A stretch of DNA of 57,328 bases from Phycisphaerae bacterium (GTDB taxonomy: Bacteria > Planctomycetota > Phycisphaerae > Phycisphaerales > Phycisphaeraceae), in contig JAUHYI010000022.1 of assembly GCA_030426385.1 (NCBI GenBank), positions 1 through 57,328 of the forward strand, given 5' to 3'. Every line of letters begins with the position of its first letter. Position 1 is the stretch's first letter. Made by a program: the position numbers and the translations under genes. Shown piece by piece: positions 35,215-43,474 of this stretch. Below the pieces are notes generated by a model. It made no database searches and was not told where the DNA came from. It saw only the letters and a list, made by a program, of their open reading frames with translations.

Positions 35215-36141
35215 ATGGCTCTGATGCTGATCCTACAATCAACACAAATCATGGTGCGTCTTGACCCGCAGCACGGCGGTGAAGTGATCGATCTGATCGA
35301 TCTTGCCAGCGGACGACAATGGTTAGGCCGTCCACCGTTTGGGAGTACCTCTCCTGTGGCAGGCGATCTTGATGAAGCGACGTGGACCGATGCGTATCGT
35401 GGTGGCTGGCAAATGCTGGCACCCAACGCAGGCAACCGGTGCGTCGTGGATCAGGTGACGCATGGGTTTCACGGGCGGGCCTCAAACGATCCTTGGCATG
35501 TCGAGACACATGACGATACGTCGGCTCGTTTATCGTGGACGGGGCATGGCCTGAAAATTTTTCGGCACTATCGCGTCGTGGGCGATGCGCTTCGTGTGGA
35601 TGTTCATCTTGAAGCGATTCACGATCATGTGCCATTGGTTGCTGTGGAGCATATCGCATTGGGTTTGCAGGTGCTTGATCCAGAGGTGACGATCGAATTG
35701 CCGCCGACTGGCAATGTGGTGGAGTTGGATGATGCTGGGAAAATTCCATTGTCAACACAAAACGCATCATGGCCCAATGCCCGGATGCTCAAGGGATCGA
35801 TTGAGCGTGTTGATCAGTGGTCGAATGCCACATCGTGTAGTCGAATGCTTAGTGTGAGCGATCTCGCTGGCGGTCGTGTGGTGATCCGTAACCACAAACG
35901 CAAGGTCGGTCTGATCATCGAGTGGGATCATCAATGGCTAAAGCACTTGTGGATTTGGCATGAAGTTCACGGGGCTGGTGGTCCATGGCGACAATGCGCC
36001 GAAATGTTGATTATTGAACCAGCATCGGTTCCACATCACGCGGGGTTGGCTCATGCGATTGAACGTCACGATGCTTTATGGCTCGATCGTGGCCAAACCC
36101 AGCAATATCAGATTTGCGTGTCGCCGCTAGCTGAAAATTAA
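35215..36141 (+). CDS. Aldose-1-epimerase/galactose-mutarotase-like protein
   Basis: 308 residues from the ATG at 35215; a TTG at 35191 is possible and neither has a clear ribosome site. The beta-sandwich pattern of mutarotases is visible: VRLDPQHGGEVIDLIDLASG (family start), YRGGWQMLAPNAGNRC, HGFHGRASNDPWHVE (the catalytic His region of epimerases reads HG..G), LKIFRHYRVVGDALRVDVHL and GLIIEWDHQWLKHLWIWHEV. It probably interconverts sugar anomers or acts as a sugar-acid epimerase for the pathway encoded around it. The final Glu catalyst cannot be fixed by eye. Confidence 0.6.
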   Translation: MALMLILQSTQIMVRLDPQHGGEVIDLIDLASGRQWLGRPPFGSTSPVAGDLDEATWTDAYRGGWQMLAPNAGNRCVVDQVTHGFHGRASNDPWHVETHDDTSARLSWTGHGLKIFRHYRVVGDALRVDVHLEAIHDHVPLVAVEHIALGLQVLDPEVTIELPPTGNVVELDDAGKIPLSTQNASWPNARMLKGSIERVDQWSNATSCSRMLSVSDLAGGRVVIRNHKRKVGLIIEWDHQWLKHLWIWHEVHGAGGPWRQCAEMLIIEPASVPHHAGLAHAIERHDALWLDRGQTQQYQICVSPLAEN

Positions 36142-36204
36142 CGTCCCTCCGTTTCAAATGCAATGGCATGCATGTATGCGTGCTAAGTCACTCAGGATTG
36201 ATCC

Positions 36205-37398
36205 ATGAAAATTACTCAAATTGATTGTCACGTTTTGTTGGTTACAGATTACGATGCTGACGCGTGCAGCTCTGCGCAGGATGATCTGGTGGTAGTGATC
36301 CACACCGACGAAGGTATCACCGGCGTTGGCGAAACAGATACCAATCCATGGATTGCTCGTGCATGCATCAAGGCACAGGGCACACATTGCATGGGACGCG
36401 GATTGGAAGAAATGCTTATCGGTGAAGATCCGATGCAACCCGAAGCCATTTGGACCAAACTCTACAGCGGATCAAAAATGACGGGCCGACGTGGTGCTGT
36501 GATTTGTGCGATGGGTGCGATCGATATGGCTCTGTGGGACATTCGGGGCAAAGCGTTGAATCAGCCGGTGTATCAGTTGTTGGGTGGGGCGGTGAAGGAA
36601 GACATCACGCCGTACGCGAGTCTGTTACCGACCGGAAATACGCTCGATGATTACCGTCATAGTTTGGTCGATAAAGCGATCGCAGCCAAAAACATGGGGT
36701 TTCGTGCCGCCAAGATAGAGGTGTGTATCAAAGGGCCGTATACCCATAACGCGCTGCGCGAAGGTGATGATGCGATGGTTGATCTGGTCGCGGCTTGTCG
36801 TGAAGCGGTTGGGCCCGACATGATCATGATGGTCGACGTAGCGTATTGCTGGTCGAATGCAAAAGAGGCGTTGCGTGTTTTAAATCGTTTAGAGCCGTAC
36901 GATATTTTTTTCCTGGAAACGCCCCTCGATATTGATGATCTGGATGGCTATGCCTATTTGCAAACGCATAGTCCGGTTCGCATAGCGGCAGGCGAATGGC
37001 AGAATACCCATTGGGAATTTCTTGACCTGGCTGATCGTGGAAAGGTTGATGTGTTGCAGCCGGACGTTGGGCGCGTGGGCGGGTTCACTGAAGCAAAAAA
37101 AGTCGCGCAAATTGCCGCAGATCGTGGCCGACTGATCGTACCGCATTGTTGGAAGAGTGGCATCGGCATTGCCGCTAGTGCTCATCTTTGCGCAGCCACT
37201 TCGTGTTGTCCGTTCATTGAGTACCTGCCTGCAGAACTGTCTGAATCCTGCTTGCGTCGCGAGCTGGCCGACGATGGGTTGACCATGATTGATGGCCGAC
37301 TCGCATTGCCAAAACGTCCGGGACTTGGCATCACACTCAACGCCGACGCGATCGAACGGTTCAATGCCGATGCACGCCATGCGACCGTGTGCGGCTGA
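36205..37398 (+). CDS. MR/MLE (enolase superfamily) sugar acid dehydratase
   Basis: 397 residues; AGGATTGATCC precedes the ATG. Capping domain first, then a barrel with K170 (AAKIEVCIKG), metal ligands D211 (MMVDVAYCW), E238 (FFLETPLD) and E264 (AAGEW), and the D287/H314 pair (VLQPDVGRVGG, IVPHCWKSG) typical of the mandelate racemase subgroup. The usual Lys-x-Lys is Lys-Ile-Glu here, so one basic catalyst may be missing. This fits a dehydratase making 2-keto-3-deoxy sugar acids. It ends the SDR-lactonase-mutarotase-dehydratase set; the next step (aldolase or kinase) is not in this cluster. Confidence 0.88.
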   Translation: MKITQIDCHVLLVTDYDADACSSAQDDLVVVIHTDEGITGVGETDTNPWIARACIKAQGTHCMGRGLEEMLIGEDPMQPEAIWTKLYSGSKMTGRRGAVICAMGAIDMALWDIRGKALNQPVYQLLGGAVKEDITPYASLLPTGNTLDDYRHSLVDKAIAAKNMGFRAAKIEVCIKGPYTHNALREGDDAMVDLVAACREAVGPDMIMMVDVAYCWSNAKEALRVLNRLEPYDIFFLETPLDIDDLDGYAYLQTHSPVRIAAGEWQNTHWEFLDLADRGKVDVLQPDVGRVGGFTEAKKVAQIAADRGRLIVPHCWKSGIGIAASAHLCAATSCCPFIEYLPAELSESCLRRELADDGLTMIDGRLALPKRPGLGITLNADAIERFNADARHATVCG

Positions 37399-37505
37399 GC
37401 AATGCCTTGGGGATGTTGCGTCAGACGTGTAGCTGTTTTATCCGACGGATCATCGTGTTGTCCGCGTGTGCGTTTTTTATGACGGTTGAACAGATCGATA
37501 GACGG

Positions 37506-38243
37506 CTATTTCGTGGGTGGTGTCATTGCGACAGCAGGGCGGTGCAACAATAGCATGGCCAAGATAGCCCACAGGCACAGCACCAGATTCTGGATGGGCA
37601 GTTGCAGCGATAATTTCAGGTTGTAAATCACGGCAACGGCAGGAATCCATACGCACCAGTTCGCGACCAGCAATGGTATGGCGCGACGGCGATACCAACG
37701 TGATCCGAGATGTTCGAACACTCGACGCACGTCATAATTCACCGCAGGCAAGGCGTAAACCAACAGCATCGATGGCACGGCCCAGATCGGGCAATACACA
37801 AACTGATCGATGATGACTTTGATCAGCACGGTGGTGAAGGTGCTGTCGTTGCCGACGAGCCAAGCTTGAGCGTGATAGAACAGATCAAACTCCATGCCAC
37901 GCACCGCCCAGAAGACGCACAAGTAGGGCAGCAGTCGCCACGCGCCGGGCTGGCGTGACTGAGGCAGTGCCTGTTGCATGAGCATGGGGATGATTGCGCC
38001 GAACAGCGTGGTTGAAACCATGGCGAACGCGAGGCCGGTTTGTTGTTTGAAATCAGCCAGACGGTCGAGCCACAGTGTCATGACTGGCACATGGTGATAG
38101 CCGATCAGGATGGACAGAGCGATGGCCATCAGTAACGAGCCTGCGGGCGCAGACTTTCGAGCTGCGCGTAATCCCCGTTGCCACGGCGAAATGTCGGGCA
38201 ATTGGACAGGGGTTACGCTAGCAGGCGAGGTCAATTTGGTCAT
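37506..38243 (-). CDS. Mpv17/PMP22-like integral membrane protein
   Basis: 245 residues with about five hydrophobic segments (SLLMAIALSILIGY, AFAMVSTTLFGAIIPML, LLPYLCVFWAVRGMEF, CPIWAVPSMLLVYALP, LVLCLWAILAMLLL). Two stretches recall the eukaryotic Mpv17/PMP22 family: IKVIIDQFVYCPIWAVPSML (compare the family's kkvl.DQ....P motif) and RRAIPLLVANWCVWIPAVAV with YNLKLSLQLPIQNLVLCLWA (compare NW..WP..Q..NF..VP..). These are channel-like inner or peroxisomal membrane proteins in eukaryotes; bacterial function unknown. It lies alone between the dehydratase and the enolase operon. Confidence 0.55.
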   Translation of the reverse strand: MTKLTSPASVTPVQLPDISPWQRGLRAARKSAPAGSLLMAIALSILIGYHHVPVMTLWLDRLADFKQQTGLAFAMVSTTLFGAIIPMLMQQALPQSRQPGAWRLLPYLCVFWAVRGMEFDLFYHAQAWLVGNDSTFTTVLIKVIIDQFVYCPIWAVPSMLLVYALPAVNYDVRRVFEHLGSRWYRRRAIPLLVANWCVWIPAVAVIYNLKLSLQLPIQNLVLCLWAILAMLLLHRPAVAMTPPTK

Positions 38244-38292
38244 GGATTAATGGATGGGAATCGGCCGTGGGTAATGATGATGAGGTTTGATG

Positions 38293-39564
38293 TTACCCGA
38301 GTGGCCAGGGTACCATCGGCAGATTGGTTTGCGATTCGATCCACAGCATGCGGTTGTATTTGGCCAATCGTTCGCTTTGTGTGATTGAACCATTTTTAAA
38401 TTGATCACCCGCCCAACCAACGGCCAGATCGGCTGCCCAGTCGTCTTCGGTTTCGCCGCTACGCACAGATATGGTGACTTGCCAACCTGCGTCTTTGGCT
38501 AATCGATAGGCTTGGGCTGCTTCGGTCAGTGTGCCGATCTGGTTGACTTTCAGCAGCAGCGCACTGCAACTTGTTTCAGTGATAGCTCGTTGGATGCGCT
38601 GCGGGTTGGTACACAACAGATCATCGCCCAGCACCAGTAATTTGCTTTGTAAACGTTCACACAGATGGGGCCAGTGATCCCAGTCGTCTTCGTACAATCC
38701 GTCTTCGATACTGACGATTGGCCAGCGTTCTGCCCATTGCGATAACTTGTCGATCATCGCGTGACTATCGATGGCCTTACCATCGAGTTGATAATGATTG
38801 TTCTCATAAAAATGGCTGGACGCCACGTCGAGTGCCAAGGCCATGTCGTGGCCGGGCGTTTGTCCTGCGTTTTTAATCGCTTCGACAGCGGTGTCGATCA
38901 TCGCGTCAATACTTTCAAACGGCGGAGCTAGTCCACCTTCGTCGGCGGTCAATAGACGCATGCCGTACCGCTTGTACATCAGGTCGGCCGCGGCATGATA
39001 CACGTCGTGCGTCATCACGAGGCTTTCGTCGATACTCGTGGCGCTGGCGGGGACAAGCAACACATCCTGAATGGCCACTTGTTTGCCCGCATGTTTGCCG
39101 CCGCTGAACAAGTTGATCGTCAGGCGTGGCATAGTTTGCAACGGCTTGCCCAGCATGTCGGAAAAATGCTGGTACAACGGCACCTGACGTTGGGTCGCAC
39201 AGGCTCGGGCGAACGCCACCGAAGCAGCCAGGATCGCATTGCCGCCCAGGTTGGATTTATTGTGAGTGCCATCCAACTCGATCATTGCCTGATCGAATGC
39301 CGCCTGCGTATCGAACGGCTTGCGGCAAACATGATCGGCAATTACACCGCTGACATTGGCGGCAGCCTTTTGGCATCCTTGGCCACTGTAACGTTTGGGA
39401 TCGCCGTCACGCAGTTCAAGGGCTTCGGCGGCTCCGGTCGATCGTCCCGATGGTACCGAGGCGCTGGCGGTGGAACCATCGTCCAGAATGCAAGTGGCCA
39501 ACACGGTGGGGTAACCCCGGCTGTCGAGGATTTCGCGGGCGGTCAGTTCGGTGATGATAGCCAT
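38293..39564 (-). CDS. Enolase paralog with altered active site
   Basis: 423 residues aligning along the whole enolase fold: TAREILDSRGYPT, GTHNKSNLGGNAIL, SGGKHAGK (H158), TADEGGLAPPF (E209), ALDVASSHFY (D246), SIEDGLYEDDW (E287), LGDDLLCTN (D314), [13 protein letters not shown] (K339). Two conserved residues differ: the H373 position (yeast numbering) of SHRSGETED is Val367 (SVRSGETED), and the E168 position of QEFMI is Asp167 (QDVLL). The Ser-loop has GRSTG instead of GASTG. Metal sites and the base Lys remain, so a related but different reaction is likely. It lies in an operon with the real eno and a phosphotransferase, three bases after the latter. Confidence 0.85.
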   Translation of the reverse strand: MAIITELTAREILDSRGYPTVLATCILDDGSTASASVPSGRSTGAAEALELRDGDPKRYSGQGCQKAAANVSGVIADHVCRKPFDTQAAFDQAMIELDGTHNKSNLGGNAILAASVAFARACATQRQVPLYQHFSDMLGKPLQTMPRLTINLFSGGKHAGKQVAIQDVLLVPASATSIDESLVMTHDVYHAAADLMYKRYGMRLLTADEGGLAPPFESIDAMIDTAVEAIKNAGQTPGHDMALALDVASSHFYENNHYQLDGKAIDSHAMIDKLSQWAERWPIVSIEDGLYEDDWDHWPHLCERLQSKLLVLGDDLLCTNPQRIQRAITETSCSALLLKVNQIGTLTEAAQAYRLAKDAGWQVTISVRSGETEDDWAADLAVGWAGDQFKNGSITQSERLAKYNRMLWIESQTNLPMVPWPLG

Positions 39565-39567
39565 GGG

Positions 39568-40593
39568 TTACAACCTGTCGGTGAATTGAGTAATCAGTTC
39601 GTCAATGGCGGTGATGTTGGCAATGTCAGTGATCAGCGTCACGACGATTTGTTGCTGATGCTTGCGTTGCGTTTCATTTAAATATTCCAACGGCGATCGG
39701 CCTGCAACACGAGCAAGCAGGCAAGCCAAAGTGTGACGCACGACAAAAGTTTGAAACGCAGGATCGCTGGGAAGTTTGGAGTCAGGTAAGACGTTGCCGT
39801 TGGCAATATAGGATTGCCAGTAGTGTTTGGCAGCATTGCTAAATTGATCGCGATGTTCTGATAGGTAATGCGCTTTGCTCAATAGATGTGTGAGGCTAAA
39901 GCCAAGATCGAATGCGGGGTCGCCGAAATGAATGACCTCGTGATCGAGCAAGATCAATTGGCCTTGGTGAATCAGAATGTTTTTTGGGCTGTAATCACCG
40001 TGTACCACACACAGTCGTCGCTTACGTGTGTCGTCGATTAATTGGGTAAGAAATGGCTGAACCTCAGGTACCTGTTTGGCCGCGAATGCGTAGTAAGGTT
40101 CGAGGCGTAAGGATTCAAAGTAGGACGTGTCGCTGAAAATTTCAGCCAGTCCCGGATCATTGCGTGAGCCCGTATGAATCGCTGCGAGCAGGTGCGCGAA
40201 TTGTTCGATGTGGTTCGTATCGATCTGGCCGTTAAGCAACAGGTCTTTCCAGTTGTCGTGTGGTTGAGGAACTGCTTGCATCGCCAACAGCTGGTGTTCG
40301 TTGTCCTCGAATACCAACGGCGTGATGGTGCCTGGCGGGGCCAGTTGTTCTAAGTGGCGCAGTCCCGCCGCTTCGCGAAGAATGCGCATGGGATCGCTGA
40401 ACCAATCGGTTTTGACACGCAGCTTTTCGAGAGCTTGCTTGACGACCCAATGTCGGCCGTCGGCCATTTCCACGAGCACGGTACGATTGGATACGCCACC
40501 TGTGAGCATGCGACAGTGTGGAGATTCATCAGATTTGATGAAGCCACCATTACGCAGGTAGGCAATCAGTTGTTCTGTTTGCTCAATATCCAC
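39568..40593 (-). CDS. APH-family phosphotransferase
   Basis: 341 residues with a GTG start (40593); no ATG is in frame nearby. Kinase motifs: VSNRTVLVEMADGRHWVVKQ (ATP lysine), CVVHGDYSPKNILIHQ (catalytic loop, HGDYSPKN) and LLDHEVIHFGDPAFDLGFSL (DHE..xFGDP, the metal Asp region). The style is closer to small-molecule sugar/amine kinases such as methylthioribose or choline kinases than to aminoglycoside resistance enzymes. It lies 27 bases after eno and three bases before the enolase paralog, so all three are probably one transcript. A substrate phosphorylated for, or produced by, the paralog is the simplest inference. Confidence 0.85.
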   Translation of the reverse strand: MDIEQTEQLIAYLRNGGFIKSDESPHCRMLTGGVSNRTVLVEMADGRHWVVKQALEKLRVKTDWFSDPMRILREAAGLRHLEQLAPPGTITPLVFEDNEHQLLAMQAVPQPHDNWKDLLLNGQIDTNHIEQFAHLLAAIHTGSRNDPGLAEIFSDTSYFESLRLEPYYAFAAKQVPEVQPFLTQLIDDTRKRRLCVVHGDYSPKNILIHQGQLILLDHEVIHFGDPAFDLGFSLTHLLSKAHYLSEHRDQFSNAAKHYWQSYIANGNVLPDSKLPSDPAFQTFVVRHTLACLLARVAGRSPLEYLNETQRKHQQQIVVTLITDIANITAIDELITQFTDRL

Positions 40594-40620
40594 CGTGCAT
40601 CATCGTTCCGGAATTAAGTT

Positions 40621-41925
40621 TTAACCTTTGTTCCAGGTGGTACCGCCGTACACGGCTGTGTCACCCAGATCGTCGGCGATGCGCAGTAATTGGTTGTACT
40701 TGGCGTTGCGGTCACTACGGCAAGGAGCGCCGGTTTTGATTTGACCACAGTTCGTGGCGACTGCGATATCTGCAATCGTGGCATCTTCTGTTTCGCCAGA
40801 TCGGTGACTGAGAACCGCGGCGTAGTTGTTACGCATGGCCAGGTTCACCGCGTCAAACGTTTCGGACAATGTGCCGATCTGATTGACTTTGACCAGAATG
40901 GAATTACCACAGTGAGTGTCGATGCCCTTTTGCAGGAACTTGCTGTTGGTGACGAACAGGTCGTCGCCGACCAATTGCACTTTATCGCCGAGTTCTTTGG
41001 TGAGTTTTTCCCAGCCTTTCCAATCGTTTTCAGCCAGGCCGTCTTCGATTGAACGGATGGGGTATTTCTTGCACCATTTTTTCCAGATCGCCACCATGTC
41101 GTCGCTGGAGATGACTTCGTTGGGATCGGATGAGAAAAAGCAGTAGCCCTCTTTGCCTAGCTTTTCGGCTTCGTTCCATAGTTCGCTGGTCGCAGGATCA
41201 AGAGCGACAAAAATCTGTTCGCCGAACGAATAGCCGGAAATGTCGACAGCTTCTTCAATGATCTTGAGCGCGTCTTCGTTGGATTTCAGGTTCGGAGCAA
41301 ACCCGCCTTCATCGCCGACTGCCGTTGACAGGCCTTTTTTCTTGAGCACGCCTTTGAGCGCGTGATAAATTTCAACACCGGCTTGCAGGGCGTCATGGAA
41401 ATTATCAAACCCCCATGGCTGGATCATAAATTCCTGGAAATCAACGGTGTTGTCCGCGTGCTTGCCACCGTTGAGGATGTTAAGCATTGGCACAGGTAAG
41501 GTCTTGCCCGCCGAACCACCCAGATAGCGATACAACGGTAGGCCGCAGGCGAATGCTGCCGCTTTGGCGACGGCCATGGACACGCCCAGCATGGCGTTGG
41601 CACCCATGTTTTTCTTGGTGTCGCTGCCGTCGAGTTCGCACATCAAGCCGTCAATCGCCTCTTGTTCGCGAACGTCGATGCCGATCAGTTCCGGGCCGAT
41701 CTTATCGTTGACATTGGCCACTGCTTGACGCACGCTTTTGCCCAGGTAGTACTGCATGTCATCGTCGCGCAATTCGACGGCTTCGTTTTCGCCGGTTGAT
41801 GCTCCGGATGGCACCATGGCAGAGCCAATCGTGCCGTCCAGTAGGTGGACCTCGACTTCGACGGTGGGATTGCCTCGGCTATCAAGGACTTGTCGGCTGT
41901 GAACGTGTTCAATTTCAAAACTCAT
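40621..41925 (-). CDS. eno: Enolase (phosphopyruvate hydratase)
   Basis: 434 residues, normal for the family, after GGAGACCCCCG. All catalytic elements are intact: [117 protein letters not shown] and [20 protein letters not shown]. It converts 2-phosphoglycerate to phosphoenolpyruvate in glycolysis. It heads an apparent three-gene operon with a phosphotransferase and a divergent enolase-like protein, an unusual arrangement. Confidence 0.97.
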   Translation of the reverse strand: MSFEIEHVHSRQVLDSRGNPTVEVEVHLLDGTIGSAMVPSGASTGENEAVELRDDDMQYYLGKSVRQAVANVNDKIGPELIGIDVREQEAIDGLMCELDGSDTKKNMGANAMLGVSMAVAKAAAFACGLPLYRYLGGSAGKTLPVPMLNILNGGKHADNTVDFQEFMIQPWGFDNFHDALQAGVEIYHALKGVLKKKGLSTAVGDEGGFAPNLKSNEDALKIIEEAVDISGYSFGEQIFVALDPATSELWNEAEKLGKEGYCFFSSDPNEVISSDDMVAIWKKWCKKYPIRSIEDGLAENDWKGWEKLTKELGDKVQLVGDDLFVTNSKFLQKGIDTHCGNSILVKVNQIGTLSETFDAVNLAMRNNYAAVLSHRSGETEDATIADIAVATNCGQIKTGAPCRSDRNAKYNQLLRIADDLGDTAVYGGTTWNKG

Positions 41926-42009
41926 CGGGGGTCTCCATCGAGCGAGGCGTTTGTTGGAATATCGTAGGTTTGACTCGAGCCAACTAGTGTAGCAAATCGC
42001 GGAGGCGAG

Positions 42010-43128
42010 TTAGTGGGCGCGGGTGGTCGGGGTTTCATTAACAGGATGCGGTTCGCTGTTTTTGCGAACGATCTCCAGAATCGGTTCACGCAAAGTCATG
42101 GCAATCGCATCGTGTCCCAAGTTATTGGGATGGATGTAGTCGCGGTAGGGGGACATGCCATTTTGGAACCACTCGATGAACTTCGGGGCAAATTCGTAGG
42201 TGGGTATGTTCATTTCTTGGAACAGCTTTTGCCATTCGTGGTAGGCCGGATACGGTTCGGTTCTAAGCTCGTCCCATTCCTGATGCAGGCCAACAATCAA
42301 GGGTGTGTGATGTTCTTTGGTCACAAATTGAACCAGTTCGCGGACGGTGGATTCGGAAGTTTGTTCGGGATCCCACGTGGTTTGTATTTCTATTTCACTC
42401 GTAGGCGTATCTTTTTCAAAGCCCGCGATGTGTTCATTGGATTCTTGCTGCAGTTTCAACAGCGTGGGTAGGTAGCGAAAGTAGGCTTCGCCAAGAGCCG
42501 ACAATGGTTTCGTGCGTGGGTAACGTGAATCGCTCGTGTCTTGGGATAAGCGAGCGGTTTCGTTTTGTCGCCAATCATGGGTGGACAGAATCAGGACCAC
42601 CACGTCAGCATCGAATAAGCCGTACTCACGGACATAGGCCAACATATTGGTCGGGCTCCATCCGCCGCATGCCGCGGTAGCCACGACGACCGGCCGTTTG
42701 ACGAGGGTTTCCAATCGGTGTTGCAGAATGGTAGCGGGCAGGTCCTCGTGATCAGTCAGATTCCCGCCGAATATGATGCTATCGCCGATGAGCAAGATGC
42801 GTAATTCATCGGGGTTGGTTTTTTGGGGAGTGATCGGCTTGCTACGCATGCCATAGATGTTGGTCACGATGTGGTTGCCAAATCGAGTCATATCCTGATT
42901 GGGTTTGGCGGTGTAACCTATGGTGGGGTGGTCGACATAGAGCAAGGGGCTGCCCAGTCCGTAGCGCATGCGCAGGAAAATTTCTCCGGCGATGGCCCCG
43001 GCGATTGTGATGGCAATGAAGGCAATGCCGATGCGACGTAACCACCGCACCCATGTTGGACGGGTGTGGCGGGCATCTACCGGTTTTGAGCCCGGCTTTG
43101 ATTTCTTAGATTTAGCAACGTTAGACAT
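42010..43128 (-). CDS. Membrane-anchored SGNH/GDSL hydrolase-like protein
   Basis: 372 residues. A basic N-terminus is followed by one transmembrane segment (IGIAFIAITIAGAIAGEIFL, about 32-52). Block I of the SGNH fold is ILLIGDSIIFGG (Ser in GDS), then Gly in ACGGWSP, Asn-like position STHDWRQN, and the C-terminal Asp-His pair YRDYIHPNNLGHDAIA. Such proteins deacetylate or esterify cell-surface or secreted polysaccharides; the active domain is probably outside the membrane. It lies downstream of rpmH on the same strand. Confidence 0.8.
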   Translation of the reverse strand: MSNVAKSKKSKPGSKPVDARHTRPTWVRWLRRIGIAFIAITIAGAIAGEIFLRMRYGLGSPLLYVDHPTIGYTAKPNQDMTRFGNHIVTNIYGMRSKPITPQKTNPDELRILLIGDSIIFGGNLTDHEDLPATILQHRLETLVKRPVVVATAACGGWSPTNMLAYVREYGLFDADVVVLILSTHDWRQNETARLSQDTSDSRYPRTKPLSALGEAYFRYLPTLLKLQQESNEHIAGFEKDTPTSEIEIQTTWDPEQTSESTVRELVQFVTKEHHTPLIVGLHQEWDELRTEPYPAYHEWQKLFQEMNIPTYEFAPKFIEWFQNGMSPYRDYIHPNNLGHDAIAMTLREPILEIVRKNSEPHPVNETPTTRAH

Positions 43129-43219
43129 CGAATAGGTATCCGATGCTATAAATCCTGCGGCGAGCTGGAGGACTTAGCGGTTAGGCCAATTCGCAAAACG
43201 CCATGGACCAGGCATCAAT

Positions 43220-43366
43220 TCAGTATTTGCGAACGTTAACGCTACGTCCAACGCGGCGTTTAGCGTTGAGCATTTTGCGGCCCAGGCTGGTACGCATACG
43301 GGCGCGGAAACCAAATTTACGGACACGCTTAATCAGGCTGCGGCGCTTGGGGTAATGCGTGGGCAT
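43220..43366 (-). CDS. rpmH: 50S ribosomal protein L34
   Basis: A 48-residue basic protein: MPTHYPKRRSLIKRVRKFGF then RARMRTSLGRKMLNAKRRVG then RSVNVRKY. The FGFRARM, GRKML and KRRVGR elements match the L34 pattern (GFRARM, GRKVL, RRAKGR) of the large ribosomal subunit. The start ATG at 43366 gives full length. The usual neighbours (rnpA, dnaA, yidC) are absent: upstream is the secreted propeller gene and downstream the SGNH protein. Confidence 0.88.
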   Translation of the reverse strand: MPTHYPKRRSLIKRVRKFGFRARMRTSLGRKMLNAKRRVGRSVNVRKY

Positions 43367-43474
43367 GGCAATAATCTCATCGAAACGGTGTGGAACGTTT
43401 AAGTCACGAAATCCGCCAAACGGCTTGGTAGGGCGGAGGTAAAACCGATATACACAACGGCTTATCTGGTTTGT

